A DNA stretch of 64,000 nt from Xenorhabdus bovienii. Its GTDB lineage: Bacteria > Pseudomonadota > Gammaproteobacteria > Enterobacterales > Enterobacteriaceae. The notes under the pieces are model-generated. The model made no database searches, was not told the origin of the DNA, and worked only from the letters and a program-made list of their open reading frames with translations. A program made the position numbers and the translations under genes. Shown here in pieces: positions 55,500 to 64,000 of the stretch; within the stretch, counting starts at the first letter, position 1; each line of letters begins with the position of its first letter. The DNA lies in the NCBI RefSeq assembly GCF_024721015.1, contig NZ_JANAIF010000008.1, positions 1 to 64,000 on the forward strand. The letters run 5' to 3'.

Positions 55500-56215
55500 G
55501 TTGATTTACTGAAGAATGACGAACTTTCGGGTTTCACGCTAACAATATATTGCCCGTTTATTATGCTGATAGTGGTAAGTTTGCCATTTTTGGCAAAGTA
55601 TTCATAGGCGGGCTGTAATTGAGCCCAAAACGAATAATTATCGTTATTACGATAACGCTGTATATTCTGTTGCGTCATCCTGAAAGGATAAATATTTATT
55701 TTGATTTCATCCTGTCCGTAAGATATTGCACTTTCTGCATATCGGTAGATTTCATCCATATAGCGATCGGTCATGGCATAGCAGCCAATGGATTTACACC
55801 CTCCATGAATCATTAAGTTATTACCAGAATAGCCTCGGAATTTATCAAATTCATTGGGAAAGCCCAGATTAATCGCTCGATAATAGCGGCTATTGGGCTT
55901 TAACTGTTTAAGGCTAACATGGTAAAAACCTTCGGGACTTTTGAAATCACCTGTCAGTGTCTTAGGGCCAAGCCCTCCAGAGTAATTACAGATAGGGTAA
56001 CTTTGAGCCAATTGGTAATGGCCTGTGTTGTCTTTCGTATAAAGTTCAAGCACTTTTTCTTCCTTGAATATTTGAATGAAAATCTCGGCACCAAGTTGTT
56101 TCAGCCGGAGTCGTTCATTGGGTGACTGGAGCCACGATGGAGTGCTTTGCGCCAGAGCAGAACAGGGCATATGAAATAACAGAAATAGTGAAAGATAAAA
56201 CGCCGTTTTTTTCAT
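55475..56215 (-). CDS. yafK: L,D-transpeptidase-family YafK
   Basis: 246 aa, exported (signal peptide to about residue 22, ALAQS). YkuD catalytic domain with the active-site motif HGGCKSIGCYAMTD and Tyr/Gly-rich FPNEFDKFRGYSG before it. In E. coli this protein (DpaA/LdtF) is reported to detach Braun lipoprotein from peptidoglycan rather than form cross-links. Overlaps the 3' end of yafJ. Intact. Confidence 0.94.
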   Translation of the reverse strand: MKKTAFYLSLFLLFHMPCSALAQSTPSWLQSPNERLRLKQLGAEIFIQIFKEEKVLELYTKDNTGHYQLAQSYPICNYSGGLGPKTLTGDFKSPEGFYHVSLKQLKPNSRYYRAINLGFPNEFDKFRGYSGNNLMIHGGCKSIGCYAMTDRYMDEIYRYAESAISYGQDEIKINIYPFRMTQQNIQRYRNNDNYSFWAQLQPAYEYFAKNGKLTTISIINGQYIVSVKPESSSFFSKSTQTMRSPR

Positions 56216-56648
56216 AACAGAGCCGTATAAAAGGATAACAAATTTAATGAAATATCGGATTGAAAGTTGCCATGTATTGACAATGAGCTGAATACAAATA
56301 TAGCAGCGATGTTTGGCATCTGTGAAATGGTGGAGCGACCAATAAATGCTCTGTTATCGGGAAAGATGAGGCTTTAGTTCGTCTTTATCGAATGATTAAC
56401 GATTTAGCAGAGAAATTATTCTTATTTGCTTGAGCTGAATCACTCGATTAATCAGACAGCTTGTGAGGGGAGATGTTAGAATTACCGTCGGCGAAAATTA
56501 AGAGAAAATTGTAACGATTATCGGAGTGAATAACTTGAGACATATGCCGCTCAAGGCGTTTTTTATTACTGAAGTCGCTATATTACCCAAGGAATACCTC
56601 AGGGTAATCTGTAGCATATGATTTAACTGATAAACTTGTGCAAATCTT
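56216..56648. promoter_or_regulatory. Upstream region of the nqr operon
   Basis: 433 bases between the start of yafK and nqrA. They should hold promoters in both directions and a long nqrA leader. Nothing in it reads as a gene, and no operator was recognised. No strong SD precedes the nqrA ATG (only weak purines). Confidence 0.4.
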
Positions 56649-57992
56649 ATGATTAAAATTAAAAAAGGACTCAACCTCCCAATAGCAGGAGCGCCTGCCC
56701 AAGTTATAGAAGATGGTCCGACAATTCGTCATGTTGCTTTATTAGGCGAAGAATATGTTGGAATGCGTCCTTCTATGCTGGTTAAGGAAGGTGAGCATGT
56801 CAAAAAAGGGCAAATTCTTTTTGAAGATAAAAAGAATCCAGGGGTTATTTTTACGAGTCCCGCTAGCGGGAAAATTATTACCATCGGGCGTGGTGAACGC
56901 CGTGTACTTCAATCTGTTGTGATTGAGGTGAGTGGTGATGAACAAGTCATGTTTGATCGCTATGATCGCGCAGAACTTGCTGGCCTGACTCGTGAACAGG
57001 TGGAAAAGAACCTGCTCATATCTGGGCTGTGGACGGCATTACGTACACGTCCTTTCAGTCATTCTCCTGCTCCCGGTTCCACACCAAAGGCAATCTTCGT
57101 TACTGCAATGGATACTCAGCCATTGGCTGCCGATCCATTAGTCGTTATTGCGACGCAGGAAGAGGCTTTTGTTGATGGCCTGAATATTCTGTCAACATTG
57201 ACAGAGGGAAAAGTCCACGTCTGTCATGGCGCTGGAAATATTCCAAATGCAGGAAACAACACTCAAATTACTTACAATCAATTTGCGGGCCCACATCCGG
57301 CAGGTCTGGTTGGAACTCACATTCATTTCATTGAACCGGTCAGCGTGAAGAAAAGCGTGTGGCACTTGGGGTATCAGGATGTTATTGCCATTGGTAAGTT
57401 ATTCACAACCGGTGAGCTTTATACTGATCGCGTCGTATCTCTGGCGGGCCCGCAAGTTAAATCACCACGCTTAGTACGTAGCCGTCTGGGGGCTGATTTG
57501 CAGGAATTGACGCAAGATCAGCTGAAAGAAGGTGAAAACCGTATTGTTTCTGGTTCTGTACTGTGTGGTACAAAATCAGATGAAGTTCGTCATTATCTTG
57601 GTCGTTTCCATACCTTGGTCTCTGTTCTTGCTGAAGGCCGTGAGAAAGAACTGTTTGGCTGGATTGCACCAGGAGTTAATAAGTTCTCGATTACCCGTAC
57701 CACGATTGGTCATTTCCTGAAAAATAAACGTTTTGCCTTCTCAACCAGCACGAATGGCGGGGAACGCTCTATGGTGCCAATCGGCAACTATGAGCGGGTG
57801 ATGCCACTGGACATCATGGCAACGCATTTGTTGCGCGACTTGCTTGCAGGCGATAGCGACAGTGCCCAGGCATTGGGTTGCCTGGAACTGGATGAAGAAG
57901 ATTTGGCATTGTGTACTTATGTTTGCCCTGGCAAATATGAGTACGGTCCGGTACTGCGTGACGTGCTGACTAAGATTGAGCAGGAAGGGTAA
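56649..57992 (+). CDS. nqrA: Na+-NQR subunit A
   Basis: 447 aa. Peripheral subunit of the sodium-pumping NADH:ubiquinone reductase, associated with quinone binding. Start [18 protein letters not shown], then [20 protein letters not shown] and [16 protein letters not shown] match the family; [19 protein letters not shown] lies near the end. First of eight tightly packed genes, three bases before nqrB. Confidence 0.97.
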   Translation: MIKIKKGLNLPIAGAPAQVIEDGPTIRHVALLGEEYVGMRPSMLVKEGEHVKKGQILFEDKKNPGVIFTSPASGKIITIGRGERRVLQSVVIEVSGDEQVMFDRYDRAELAGLTREQVEKNLLISGLWTALRTRPFSHSPAPGSTPKAIFVTAMDTQPLAADPLVVIATQEEAFVDGLNILSTLTEGKVHVCHGAGNIPNAGNNTQITYNQFAGPHPAGLVGTHIHFIEPVSVKKSVWHLGYQDVIAIGKLFTTGELYTDRVVSLAGPQVKSPRLVRSRLGADLQELTQDQLKEGENRIVSGSVLCGTKSDEVRHYLGRFHTLVSVLAEGREKELFGWIAPGVNKFSITRTTIGHFLKNKRFAFSTSTNGGERSMVPIGNYERVMPLDIMATHLLRDLLAGDSDSAQALGCLELDEEDLALCTYVCPGKYEYGPVLRDVLTKIEQEG

Positions 57993-57995
57993 TTC

Positions 57996-59234
57996 ATGGG
58001 CCTGAAAAATTTATTTGAAAAAGTAGAGCATCACTTTGAGGCCGGCGGCAAACTGGAAAAATATTATCCTCTGTATGAGGCAGTTTCCACCGTCTTTTAT
58101 ACTCCGGGAACAGTAACGCGAGGACGTGCCCACGTCCGTGATGCCATCGATCTCAAACGCATGATGATTTTGGTATGGCTATCTGTTTTTCCGGCAATGT
58201 TCTGGGGAATGTATAACGTCGGTAATCAGGCGATACCCGCCCTGACTCATTTATACAGCGGAGAAGCATTACAGCAGATTCTGGCTTCTGACTGGCATTA
58301 CGTGGTTGCTCAGTATCTTGGTGCATCACTGACGCCGGATGCTGGCTGGGGCAGTAAAATGTTGCTGGGTGCAACCTATTTCCTGCCAATTTATGCCGTT
58401 GTGTTCGCGGTTGGTGGCTTCTGGGAAGTTCTGTTTGCCATGATCCGCAGGCATGAAATCAACGAAGGTTTCTTTGTCAGTTCCATTCTGTTTGCGCTGA
58501 TTGTTCCTCCGACATTGCCATTATGGCAGGCTGCTCTGGGGATTACTTTCGGTGTAGTGATTGCGAAAGAAATCTTTGGTGGTACGGGTCGTAACTTCCT
58601 TAACCCGGCGTTGGCTGGCCGTGCCTTCCTGTTCTTCGCTTACCCTGCTCAGATTTCAGGAAATATGGTTTGGACTGCGGCTGATGGCTTTTCCGGTGCG
58701 ACACCATTGTCCCAGTGGGCAAATGAGGGTAGCCACGGCTTAATGAATACCATTACCGGCCAGCCGGTCACATGGATGGATGCTTTCATTGGTAACATCC
58801 CAGGATCAATTGGTGAAGTCTCCACTCTGATGATTTTCATCGGTGGTGCCATCATTCTGTTTGCCCGCATTGCCTCATGGCGCATTGTTGCCGGCGTGAT
58901 GGTCGGGATGATAGCGATGTCTAGCCTGTTCAACGCAATTGGTTCCAGCACTAACCCAATGTTCGCTATGGAGTGGTACTGGCACATGGTGCTGGGTGGC
59001 TTTGCTTTCGGCATGATCTTTATGGCGACTGATCCTGTATCTGCTGCATTCACGGATAAAGGGAAGTGGGCATACGGCATTCTGATTGGTGTCATGTGTA
59101 TTCTTATCAGAGTCGTAAACCCAGCATATCCGGAAGGGATGATGTTGGCGATCCTGTTCGCTAACCTGTTCGCGCCACTGTTCGATTATCTGGTCGTGCA
59201 GGCCAATATCAAGCGGAGAAAAGCCCGTGGCTAA
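57996..59234 (+). CDS. nqrB: Na+-NQR subunit B
   Basis: 412 aa integral membrane subunit holding covalently bound FMN and riboflavin. The flavinylation motif S-G-A-T is in [13 protein letters not shown] (Thr carries FMN). About ten membrane helices; [19 protein letters not shown] and [16 protein letters not shown] are conserved. Overlaps nqrC by eight bases. Confidence 0.97.
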   Translation: MGLKNLFEKVEHHFEAGGKLEKYYPLYEAVSTVFYTPGTVTRGRAHVRDAIDLKRMMILVWLSVFPAMFWGMYNVGNQAIPALTHLYSGEALQQILASDWHYVVAQYLGASLTPDAGWGSKMLLGATYFLPIYAVVFAVGGFWEVLFAMIRRHEINEGFFVSSILFALIVPPTLPLWQAALGITFGVVIAKEIFGGTGRNFLNPALAGRAFLFFAYPAQISGNMVWTAADGFSGATPLSQWANEGSHGLMNTITGQPVTWMDAFIGNIPGSIGEVSTLMIFIGGAIILFARIASWRIVAGVMVGMIAMSSLFNAIGSSTNPMFAMEWYWHMVLGGFAFGMIFMATDPVSAAFTDKGKWAYGILIGVMCILIRVVNPAYPEGMMLAILFANLFAPLFDYLVVQANIKRRKARG

Positions 59235-60021
59235 TGAGAAACCAAAAAATAATGACAGCGTTGGTAGAACGTTCCTCGTTGTTTTTGTGCTGTGCCTTAT
59301 ATGTTCGATTGTGGTTGCAGGGTCAGCCGTAGGCTTGAAAGCGCAGCAACAGGAACAGAAGCTACTGGATAAGCAGCGCAATATTCTGGATGTAGCGGGT
59401 TTACTGAAACCCAATATGACTACAGCGGAGATGAAAGAAACCTATAGCAGCCGCATTCAACCTGAATTGCTTGATTTGAAGACGGCAACGCTTGAAAAAG
59501 GCGATGGTAAATTTGACCTGAAAAATGCCCTGCGTAGTGATGAAACCAGTATGACTCTGTCATCGGAACAGGATCTGGCGAGAATCCACCGCCGCGCTGA
59601 TATGGCAGAAATCTATCTGGTGAAAGATGATCAAGGCAAAACCACCGAGCTGGTGCTGCCAGTATATGGTTCTGGCCTGTGGTCAATGATGTATGCATTT
59701 ATTTCTATTGATGTGGATGGCGTAACCTCTCGCGGCATTACTTACTACTCTCATGGTGAAACACCGGGCTTAGGTGGCGAAGTGGATAACCCGCAATGGC
59801 GCAGGCAATGGGTGGGTAAAAAACTCTACAACTCGCAAGGTGTTCCGGCGATTAAAATTGTTCGCGGTGGTGCTGGCGATAACCCTTACGGTGTAGATGG
59901 CTTGTCTGGAGCGACTCTGACCTCCAACGGTGTTCAGCATATGTTTGATTTCTGGCTGGGTGATAACGGTTTTGGCCCATTCCTGAAAAAAGTACGTGAG
60001 GGAGCCTTGAAAGATGGCTGA
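59227..60021 (+). CDS. nqrC: Na+-NQR subunit C
   Basis: 264 aa with one N-terminal membrane helix and a periplasmic FMN domain. FMN is attached by ApbE at the Thr of [12 protein letters not shown]. Other family motifs: [20 protein letters not shown] [11 protein letters not shown] and [11 protein letters not shown]. Starts with GTG inside the nqrB end and overlaps nqrD by eight bases. Confidence 0.97.
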   Translation: MANEKPKNNDSVGRTFLVVFVLCLICSIVVAGSAVGLKAQQQEQKLLDKQRNILDVAGLLKPNMTTAEMKETYSSRIQPELLDLKTATLEKGDGKFDLKNALRSDETSMTLSSEQDLARIHRRADMAEIYLVKDDQGKTTELVLPVYGSGLWSMMYAFISIDVDGVTSRGITYYSHGETPGLGGEVDNPQWRRQWVGKKLYNSQGVPAIKIVRGGAGDNPYGVDGLSGATLTSNGVQHMFDFWLGDNGFGPFLKKVREGALKDG

Positions 60022-60643
60022 TAGTAAAGAGGTAAAACGCGTCCTTCTTGGGCCGCTGTTTGATAATAATCCAATTGCATTGCAGGTTCTGGGAGTGTGT
60101 TCGGCACTGGCTGTCACCACCAAGCTGGAAACTGCGCTGGTGATGACGATTGCTGTGACATTGGTGACAGCATTTTCTAGCTTTTTCATTTCATTGATTC
60201 GTAATTACATTCCCGGCAGTGTGCGAATCATTGTACAGATGGCGATCATTGCATCGCTGGTTATCGTGGTAGACCAGATTTTGCAGGCCTATGCCTACGA
60301 AATCTCCAAACAGTTATCTGTGTTTGTGGGTCTGATCATCACCAATTGTATTGTGATGGGACGCGCTGAAGCCTATGCCATGAAATATCCACCCGTTGAA
60401 AGTTTTATGGATGGTATCGGCAACGGCTTGGGATACGGTGTCATTCTGTTGTTGGTGGGTTTTTTACGTGAACTGTTTGGTTCAGGAAAACTGCTCGGCA
60501 TGACGGTGCTGGAATCTGTCAAGAATGATGGCTGGTATCAGCCGAACGGTCTGTTTCTGCTGGCACCGAGCGCATTCTTCATCATTGGTATGCTGATTTG
60601 GGGTCTGCGGACTCTGAAACCTGCGCAGGTTGAGAAGGAGTAA
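60014..60643 (+). CDS. nqrD: Na+-NQR subunit D
   Basis: 209 aa, six predicted membrane helices, related to NqrE and RnfE. Start [20 protein letters not shown]; conserved [19 protein letters not shown] with the Cys that ligates the intramembrane FeS centre together with NqrE. Overlaps nqrC. Confidence 0.97.
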   Translation: MADSKEVKRVLLGPLFDNNPIALQVLGVCSALAVTTKLETALVMTIAVTLVTAFSSFFISLIRNYIPGSVRIIVQMAIIASLVIVVDQILQAYAYEISKQLSVFVGLIITNCIVMGRAEAYAMKYPPVESFMDGIGNGLGYGVILLLVGFLRELFGSGKLLGMTVLESVKNDGWYQPNGLFLLAPSAFFIIGMLIWGLRTLKPAQVEKE

Positions 60644-60651
60644 CAGACAAC

Positions 60652-61248
60652 ATGGAACATTATATTAGTTTGTTTGTCCGCGCCGTCTTTATTGAGAATA
60701 TGGCGTTAGCTTTCTTTCTCGGTATGTGTACGTTTCTGGCGGTGTCAAAAAATGTGAAGACAGCTTTTGGCCTGGGCGTTGCTGTAACTGTTGTGTTGGG
60801 GATTTCTGTTCCTGCCAACAACCTTGTCTACAATCTGGTACTCCGCGATGGCGCCTTGATGGATGGGGTTGACCTGAGCTTCCTGAACTTCATCACCTTT
60901 ATCGGGGTGATTGCTGCACTGGTACAGATTCTGGAAATGATCCTCGATCGTTATGTGCCTGCACTGTATAACGCGCTGGGGATTTTCCTGCCGTTGATTA
61001 CCGTGAACTGTGCGATTTTCGGTGGTGTTTCTTTCATGGCACAGCGTGACTATAACTTCAGCGAATCCGTTGTATATGGTTTCGGTTCAGGTATGGGCTG
61101 GATGCTGGCAATTGTTCTGATGGCCGCGATCCGTGAAAAGATGAAATATGCGGATGTTCCAGCAGGTCTGAAAGGATTGGGGATCACCTTTGTCACCACC
61201 GGATTGATGGCATTGGGCTTTATGTCCTTCTCCGGCGTGCAGCTCTAA
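60652..61248 (+). CDS. nqrE: Na+-NQR subunit E
   Basis: 198 aa, six membrane helices in inverted topology to NqrD. Start [19 protein letters not shown] and [18 protein letters not shown] with the conserved Cys. Eight bases after nqrD and fifteen before nqrF. Confidence 0.97.
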   Translation: MEHYISLFVRAVFIENMALAFFLGMCTFLAVSKNVKTAFGLGVAVTVVLGISVPANNLVYNLVLRDGALMDGVDLSFLNFITFIGVIAALVQILEMILDRYVPALYNALGIFLPLITVNCAIFGGVSFMAQRDYNFSESVVYGFGSGMGWMLAIVLMAAIREKMKYADVPAGLKGLGITFVTTGLMALGFMSFSGVQL

Positions 61249-61263
61249 AGGCGAGAAGAATTC

Positions 61264-62490
61264 ATGGATATAATCATTCTAGGCGTAGTAATGTTTACCC
61301 TGATTGTGTTGGCGCTGACGGCTATGATTTTGTTCGCAAAATCAAAGTTGGTGAACACCGGGGATATTAAAATTGAAGTCAATGGCGATGAGGAGAAAAG
61401 CTTTACGGCTCCTGCTGGCGACAAATTGTTGAACATGCTTTCCAGTCAGGGGGTTTTCGTTTCCTCTGCTTGTGGCGGCGGTGGCTCCTGTGGTCAGTGT
61501 CGTGTGAAAATTAAGGAAGGCGGTGGTGACATCCTGCCAACTGAGCTTTCTCACATCAATAAACGTGAAGCAAAAGAGGGTTGTCGTCTGGCATGTCAGG
61601 TTAACGTTAAGCAAGACCTGAAAATTGAATTGCCAGAAGAAATCTTCGGCGTCAAAAAATGGGAATGTGAAGTTATCTCTAACGATAACAAGGCAACATT
61701 CATTAAAGAATTGAAGCTGAAAATTCCTGACGGAGAAGTAGTGCCATTCCGTGCAGGTGGTTTCATTCAGATTGAATGTCCTCCGCACGTAGCCCGCTAT
61801 GCGGATTATGATGTCCCAGAGGAATATCGTGAAGATTGGGATAAATTTAATCTGTTCCGTTATGTTTCTGAGGTAAAAGAACCGACTGTCCGTGCGTATT
61901 CAATGGCGAACTACCCAGAAGAGCACGGCATCATCATGCTGAACGTGCGTATCGCCACGCCGCCGCCAAGAAATCCAGACGTGACACCGGGTATTATGTC
62001 CTCTTACATCTGGTCATTGAAAGCCGGTGATAAAGTGACAATTTCCGGTCCATTTGGTGAATTCTTTGCAAAAGATACCGAAGCGGAGATGGTCTTCATC
62101 GGTGGGGGCGCAGGTATGGCACCAATGCGTTCTCATATCTTTGATCAGCTCAATCGTCTGAATTCCAAACGTAAGATCAGCTTCTGGTATGGTGCGCGTT
62201 CCAAACGTGAAATGTTCTATACCGAAGATTTCGACCAGCTTGCGGCAGAGAACGAAAACTTTAACTGGCATGTGGCCCTGTCTGACGCCTTACCGGAAGA
62301 TAACTGGGATGGTTACACCGGCTTTATTCATAATGTCCTGTTTGAGAACTATCTGAAAGATCATCCTGCCCCAGAAGATTGTGAGTTCTACATGTGTGGG
62401 CCTCCGGTCATGAACGCTGCGGTCATTAAGATGTTGAAAGACCTTGGCGTGGAAGACGAAAACATCATGCTGGATGATTTCGGTGGTTGA
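61264..62490 (+). CDS. nqrF: Na+-NQR subunit F
   Basis: 408 aa, the NADH-oxidising subunit. One N-terminal membrane helix, a [2Fe-2S] ferredoxin domain with Cys in [15 protein letters not shown] and GCRLACQV, then an FAD domain ([12 protein letters not shown]) and an NADH domain ([15 protein letters not shown]). C-terminal [10 protein letters not shown]. Last of the six structural genes. Confidence 0.97.
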   Translation: MDIIILGVVMFTLIVLALTAMILFAKSKLVNTGDIKIEVNGDEEKSFTAPAGDKLLNMLSSQGVFVSSACGGGGSCGQCRVKIKEGGGDILPTELSHINKREAKEGCRLACQVNVKQDLKIELPEEIFGVKKWECEVISNDNKATFIKELKLKIPDGEVVPFRAGGFIQIECPPHVARYADYDVPEEYREDWDKFNLFRYVSEVKEPTVRAYSMANYPEEHGIIMLNVRIATPPPRNPDVTPGIMSSYIWSLKAGDKVTISGPFGEFFAKDTEAEMVFIGGGAGMAPMRSHIFDQLNRLNSKRKISFWYGARSKREMFYTEDFDQLAAENENFNWHVALSDALPEDNWDGYTGFIHNVLFENYLKDHPAPEDCEFYMCGPPVMNAAVIKMLKDLGVEDENIMLDDFGG

Positions 62491-62517
62491 TGGTTGTAAC
62501 ACGTTGATTTAACGACA

Positions 62518-62540
62518 AGCGCCCACACTTTGTGGGCGCT
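62518..62540. other. Perfect 10-bp hairpin between nqrF and apbE
   Basis: AGCGCCCACA (62518-62527) pairs exactly with TGTGGGCGCT (62531-62540) around a CTT loop. No T-run follows, so it may stabilise the upstream nqr message or partly reduce expression of apbE and nqrM. Confidence 0.55.
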
Positions 62541-62562
62541 GACGATTCAGAAAGAGTAAGTT

Positions 62563-63594
62563 ATGCTGAGTAAAAAAATTATCCATTGGGGTGTGCTGAT
62601 GTTTGCGGTTTTGCTGCTGTCAGCCTGTGGTGGCCCCGAACAGCAAAATCTGAGCGGGCAAACGATGGGGACTTATTACTCCGTCAAATATGTTGCTGAC
62701 TCATCGATACCTTCCCCTGAAAACCTGCAAAAAGAGATTGATCGGCTGCTGGAAGAAGTAAATGACCAGATGTCCACTTATCGGCCAAATTCTGAATTAA
62801 GTCGTTTTAATCAAAGCCGTGAAGTCAACACACCTTTTCTGGTATCCGCCGCTACGGCCAAAGTGGTCAAGGAAGCCATTCGGATCAATCAACTGACGGA
62901 TGGTGCTTTGGATGTGACAGTGGGGCCATTGGTGAATCTGTGGGGGTTTGGGCCGGAAGGGCGAATTACCAAGGCGCCGACGGATGAAGAACTGGTCATG
63001 CGTCGTGCGTGGACGGGTATCGATAAATTGTCTGTTGAAGGCAATAGCCTGATTAAATCTATCCCTGAACTTTATGTCGATCTTTCCTCCATCGCCAAAG
63101 GCTATGGGGTTGATGTTGTGGCTGAATATCTAGCCTCCCAGAACATCAAAAATTATATGGTTGATATTGGCGGAGAAGTACGCACACTGGGTAATAATGG
63201 CAAAGGCGCTCCGTGGCGGATTGCCATCGAAAAACCATCGGATAGTGGCCTTGAACAGAAGGCTCAAGAAATTATTGAACCGGGTAGTATGTCTATTGCA
63301 ACATCGGGTGATTACCGCAATTATTTCGAACAGAATGGAGTGCGTTATTCTCACACCATTAATCCCAAAACGAGCAGGCCTATCACCCATAATCTGGTTT
63401 CAATTACCGTTATTGCCCCGACATCCATGAGTGCAGATGGCTTTTCTACGGGGTTGGATGTATTGGGGCCAGATAAGGGAATGGAAGTGGCTGAGACGCT
63501 GAATATTCCCGTCTTTATGATTGTCAAAACCCAAGATGGCTTTGAAGAGCGCTATAGTTCAGCCTTTAAGCCATACATACAACAGAAGAAATGA
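62563..63594 (+). CDS. apbE: FAD:protein FMN transferase
   Basis: 343 aa lipoprotein (lipobox LLSAC, Cys about 22). Transfers FMN from FAD to the Thr of S-G-A-T motifs, here for NqrB and NqrC of the same operon. Motifs: SGQTMGTYYSVKYV, GALDVTVGPLVNLWGFG, VDLSSIAKGYGVD, VDIGGEVRTLG, HTINPKTSRPI. Mg2+-dependent by family. Confidence 0.96.
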   Translation: MLSKKIIHWGVLMFAVLLLSACGGPEQQNLSGQTMGTYYSVKYVADSSIPSPENLQKEIDRLLEEVNDQMSTYRPNSELSRFNQSREVNTPFLVSAATAKVVKEAIRINQLTDGALDVTVGPLVNLWGFGPEGRITKAPTDEELVMRRAWTGIDKLSVEGNSLIKSIPELYVDLSSIAKGYGVDVVAEYLASQNIKNYMVDIGGEVRTLGNNGKGAPWRIAIEKPSDSGLEQKAQEIIEPGSMSIATSGDYRNYFEQNGVRYSHTINPKTSRPITHNLVSITVIAPTSMSADGFSTGLDVLGPDKGMEVAETLNIPVFMIVKTQDGFEERYSSAFKPYIQQKK

Positions 63595-63606
63595 GGAGGA
63601 AAGGTT

Positions 63607-63831
63607 ATGGAAGTCTTTATTGCAGCCTTTATCTTTTTCTTGTTGGCTTTTGCAGGAATGGCACTGGGCTACATTTTTAAGCGTAAAAGTATTCAGGGAA
63701 GTTGTGGTGGTTTGGGGAGTATTGGTGTGGAGAAAGTTTGTGATTGCCCAGAACCCTGCGATACTCGTAAAAAACGCCTGGCAAGGGAAGCTGCTCGTCA
63801 TGAGAAGCTGGAAAAAAACCGAATTTTTTGA
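63607..63831 (+). CDS. nqrM: Na+-NQR maturation protein NqrM (DUF539)
   Basis: 74 aa with one N-terminal membrane helix and four conserved Cys in CGGLGSIGVEKVCDCPEPC. Thought to deliver iron for the NqrD/E FeS centre. Follows apbE by 12 bases and ends the operon. Normal length. Confidence 0.95.
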   Translation: MEVFIAAFIFFLLAFAGMALGYIFKRKSIQGSCGGLGSIGVEKVCDCPEPCDTRKKRLAREAARHEKLEKNRIF

Positions 63832-63872
63832 GGGTGTTTTTGCGGTCAAACAATTTTTAGCTAAAAAATGCG

Positions 63873-63902
63873 ACCCGCTGTCAGATACACAGCGGGTTTT
63901 TG
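63873..63902 (+). terminator. Terminator of the nqr operon
   Basis: ACCCGCTGT (63873-63881) pairs perfectly with ACAGCGGGT (63889-63897), followed by TTTTTG. It stands 42 bases after nqrM. Confidence 0.9.
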
Positions 63903-64000
63903 TTGGCTGTTCAGATGATGTTGAGAGAGTGACATTTGCTGTGAGCCTGCTGTAAGTAATTTTTCACGGAGCTCATTGAAACATCCAAATTCTTTGCGAC
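63903..64000. other. Window edge
   Basis: The last bases probably enter the next gene (dinB is a usual neighbour of nqrM), but too little is present to assign. Confidence 0.2.

Noticed and set aside
58649..59414. Long minus-strand frames within nqrB and nqrC
   Set aside because: Shadows of intact core genes, with no promoter or SD.
1..64000. CRISPR arrays or rRNA genes
   Set aside because: No regularly spaced direct repeats and no rRNA-like sequence were noticed on reading; this was not an exhaustive computation.

Overview
The window comes from an insect-pathogenic enterobacterium of the Xenorhabdus/Photorhabdus group; Xenorhabdus is the better guess. This rests on a five-gene Tc (toxin complex) insecticidal locus embedded in a standard enterobacterial backbone: mltC-yggX-mutY / trmB-yggL, hemW-rdgB-yggT-proC-yggS, yqgFE-gshB-rsmE, lysR/lysA, fadE/gmhA and nqrA-F. 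No species marker was seen, so the assignment is inference.

Region 1 (1-570) is a graveyard of IS6-family DNA: a transposase C-terminus with an internal stop, and two terminal-repeat-like sequences. Region 2 (573-21666, minus strand) is one Tc operon, transcribed in the order tcaA-like (1723 aa, TcA amino-terminal half fused to four Ig-like modules and an unknown tail), tccB-like copy 1 (1527 aa), tccB-like copy 2 (1244 aa), tcaC-like TcB (1481 aa), and tccC-like TcC (947 aa) with an unrecognised C-terminal effector. The two tccB-like genes share a strongly conserved central block but differ by about 280 residues in their middle. Three of the four intergenic gaps carry hairpins with no T-run. 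Region 3 (21943-24157) holds two small secreted or lipoprotein genes, one aegerolysin-like and apparently truncated, and a CadC/MarT-like membrane regulator with its FidL-like partner.

Region 4 (about 24160-30287) is a remnant of an integrative element beside tRNA-Phe. It carries a KlcA/ArdB-like antirestriction gene, an unknown gene, a DUF1281-like gene, a methylase-like gene without the catalytic tetrapeptide, a TraI_2-like relaxase N-domain without its HD residues, and a tyrosine recombinase. Four consecutive genes there have the same kind of leader: a two-tier GC-rich hairpin, then a T-run, immediately before the ribosome-binding site. The first of these leaders is preceded by several more hairpins. 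This repeated leader is the least explained signal in the window.

Region 5 (30288-45206) is conserved housekeeping, interrupted by an orphan siderophore-type binding protein behind a likely Fur operator. Region 6 (45300-49000) is an AT-rich accessory patch: a minimal prepilin-peptidase-like protein, two metallo-beta-lactamase-fold proteins (one without most metal ligands) and a LysR regulator. Region 7 (48968-64000) has lysR/lysA, fadE with a FadR operator, gmhA, yafJ, yafK, and the Na+-translocating NADH:quinone reductase operon nqrABCDEF-apbE-nqrM, which ends at a strong terminator.
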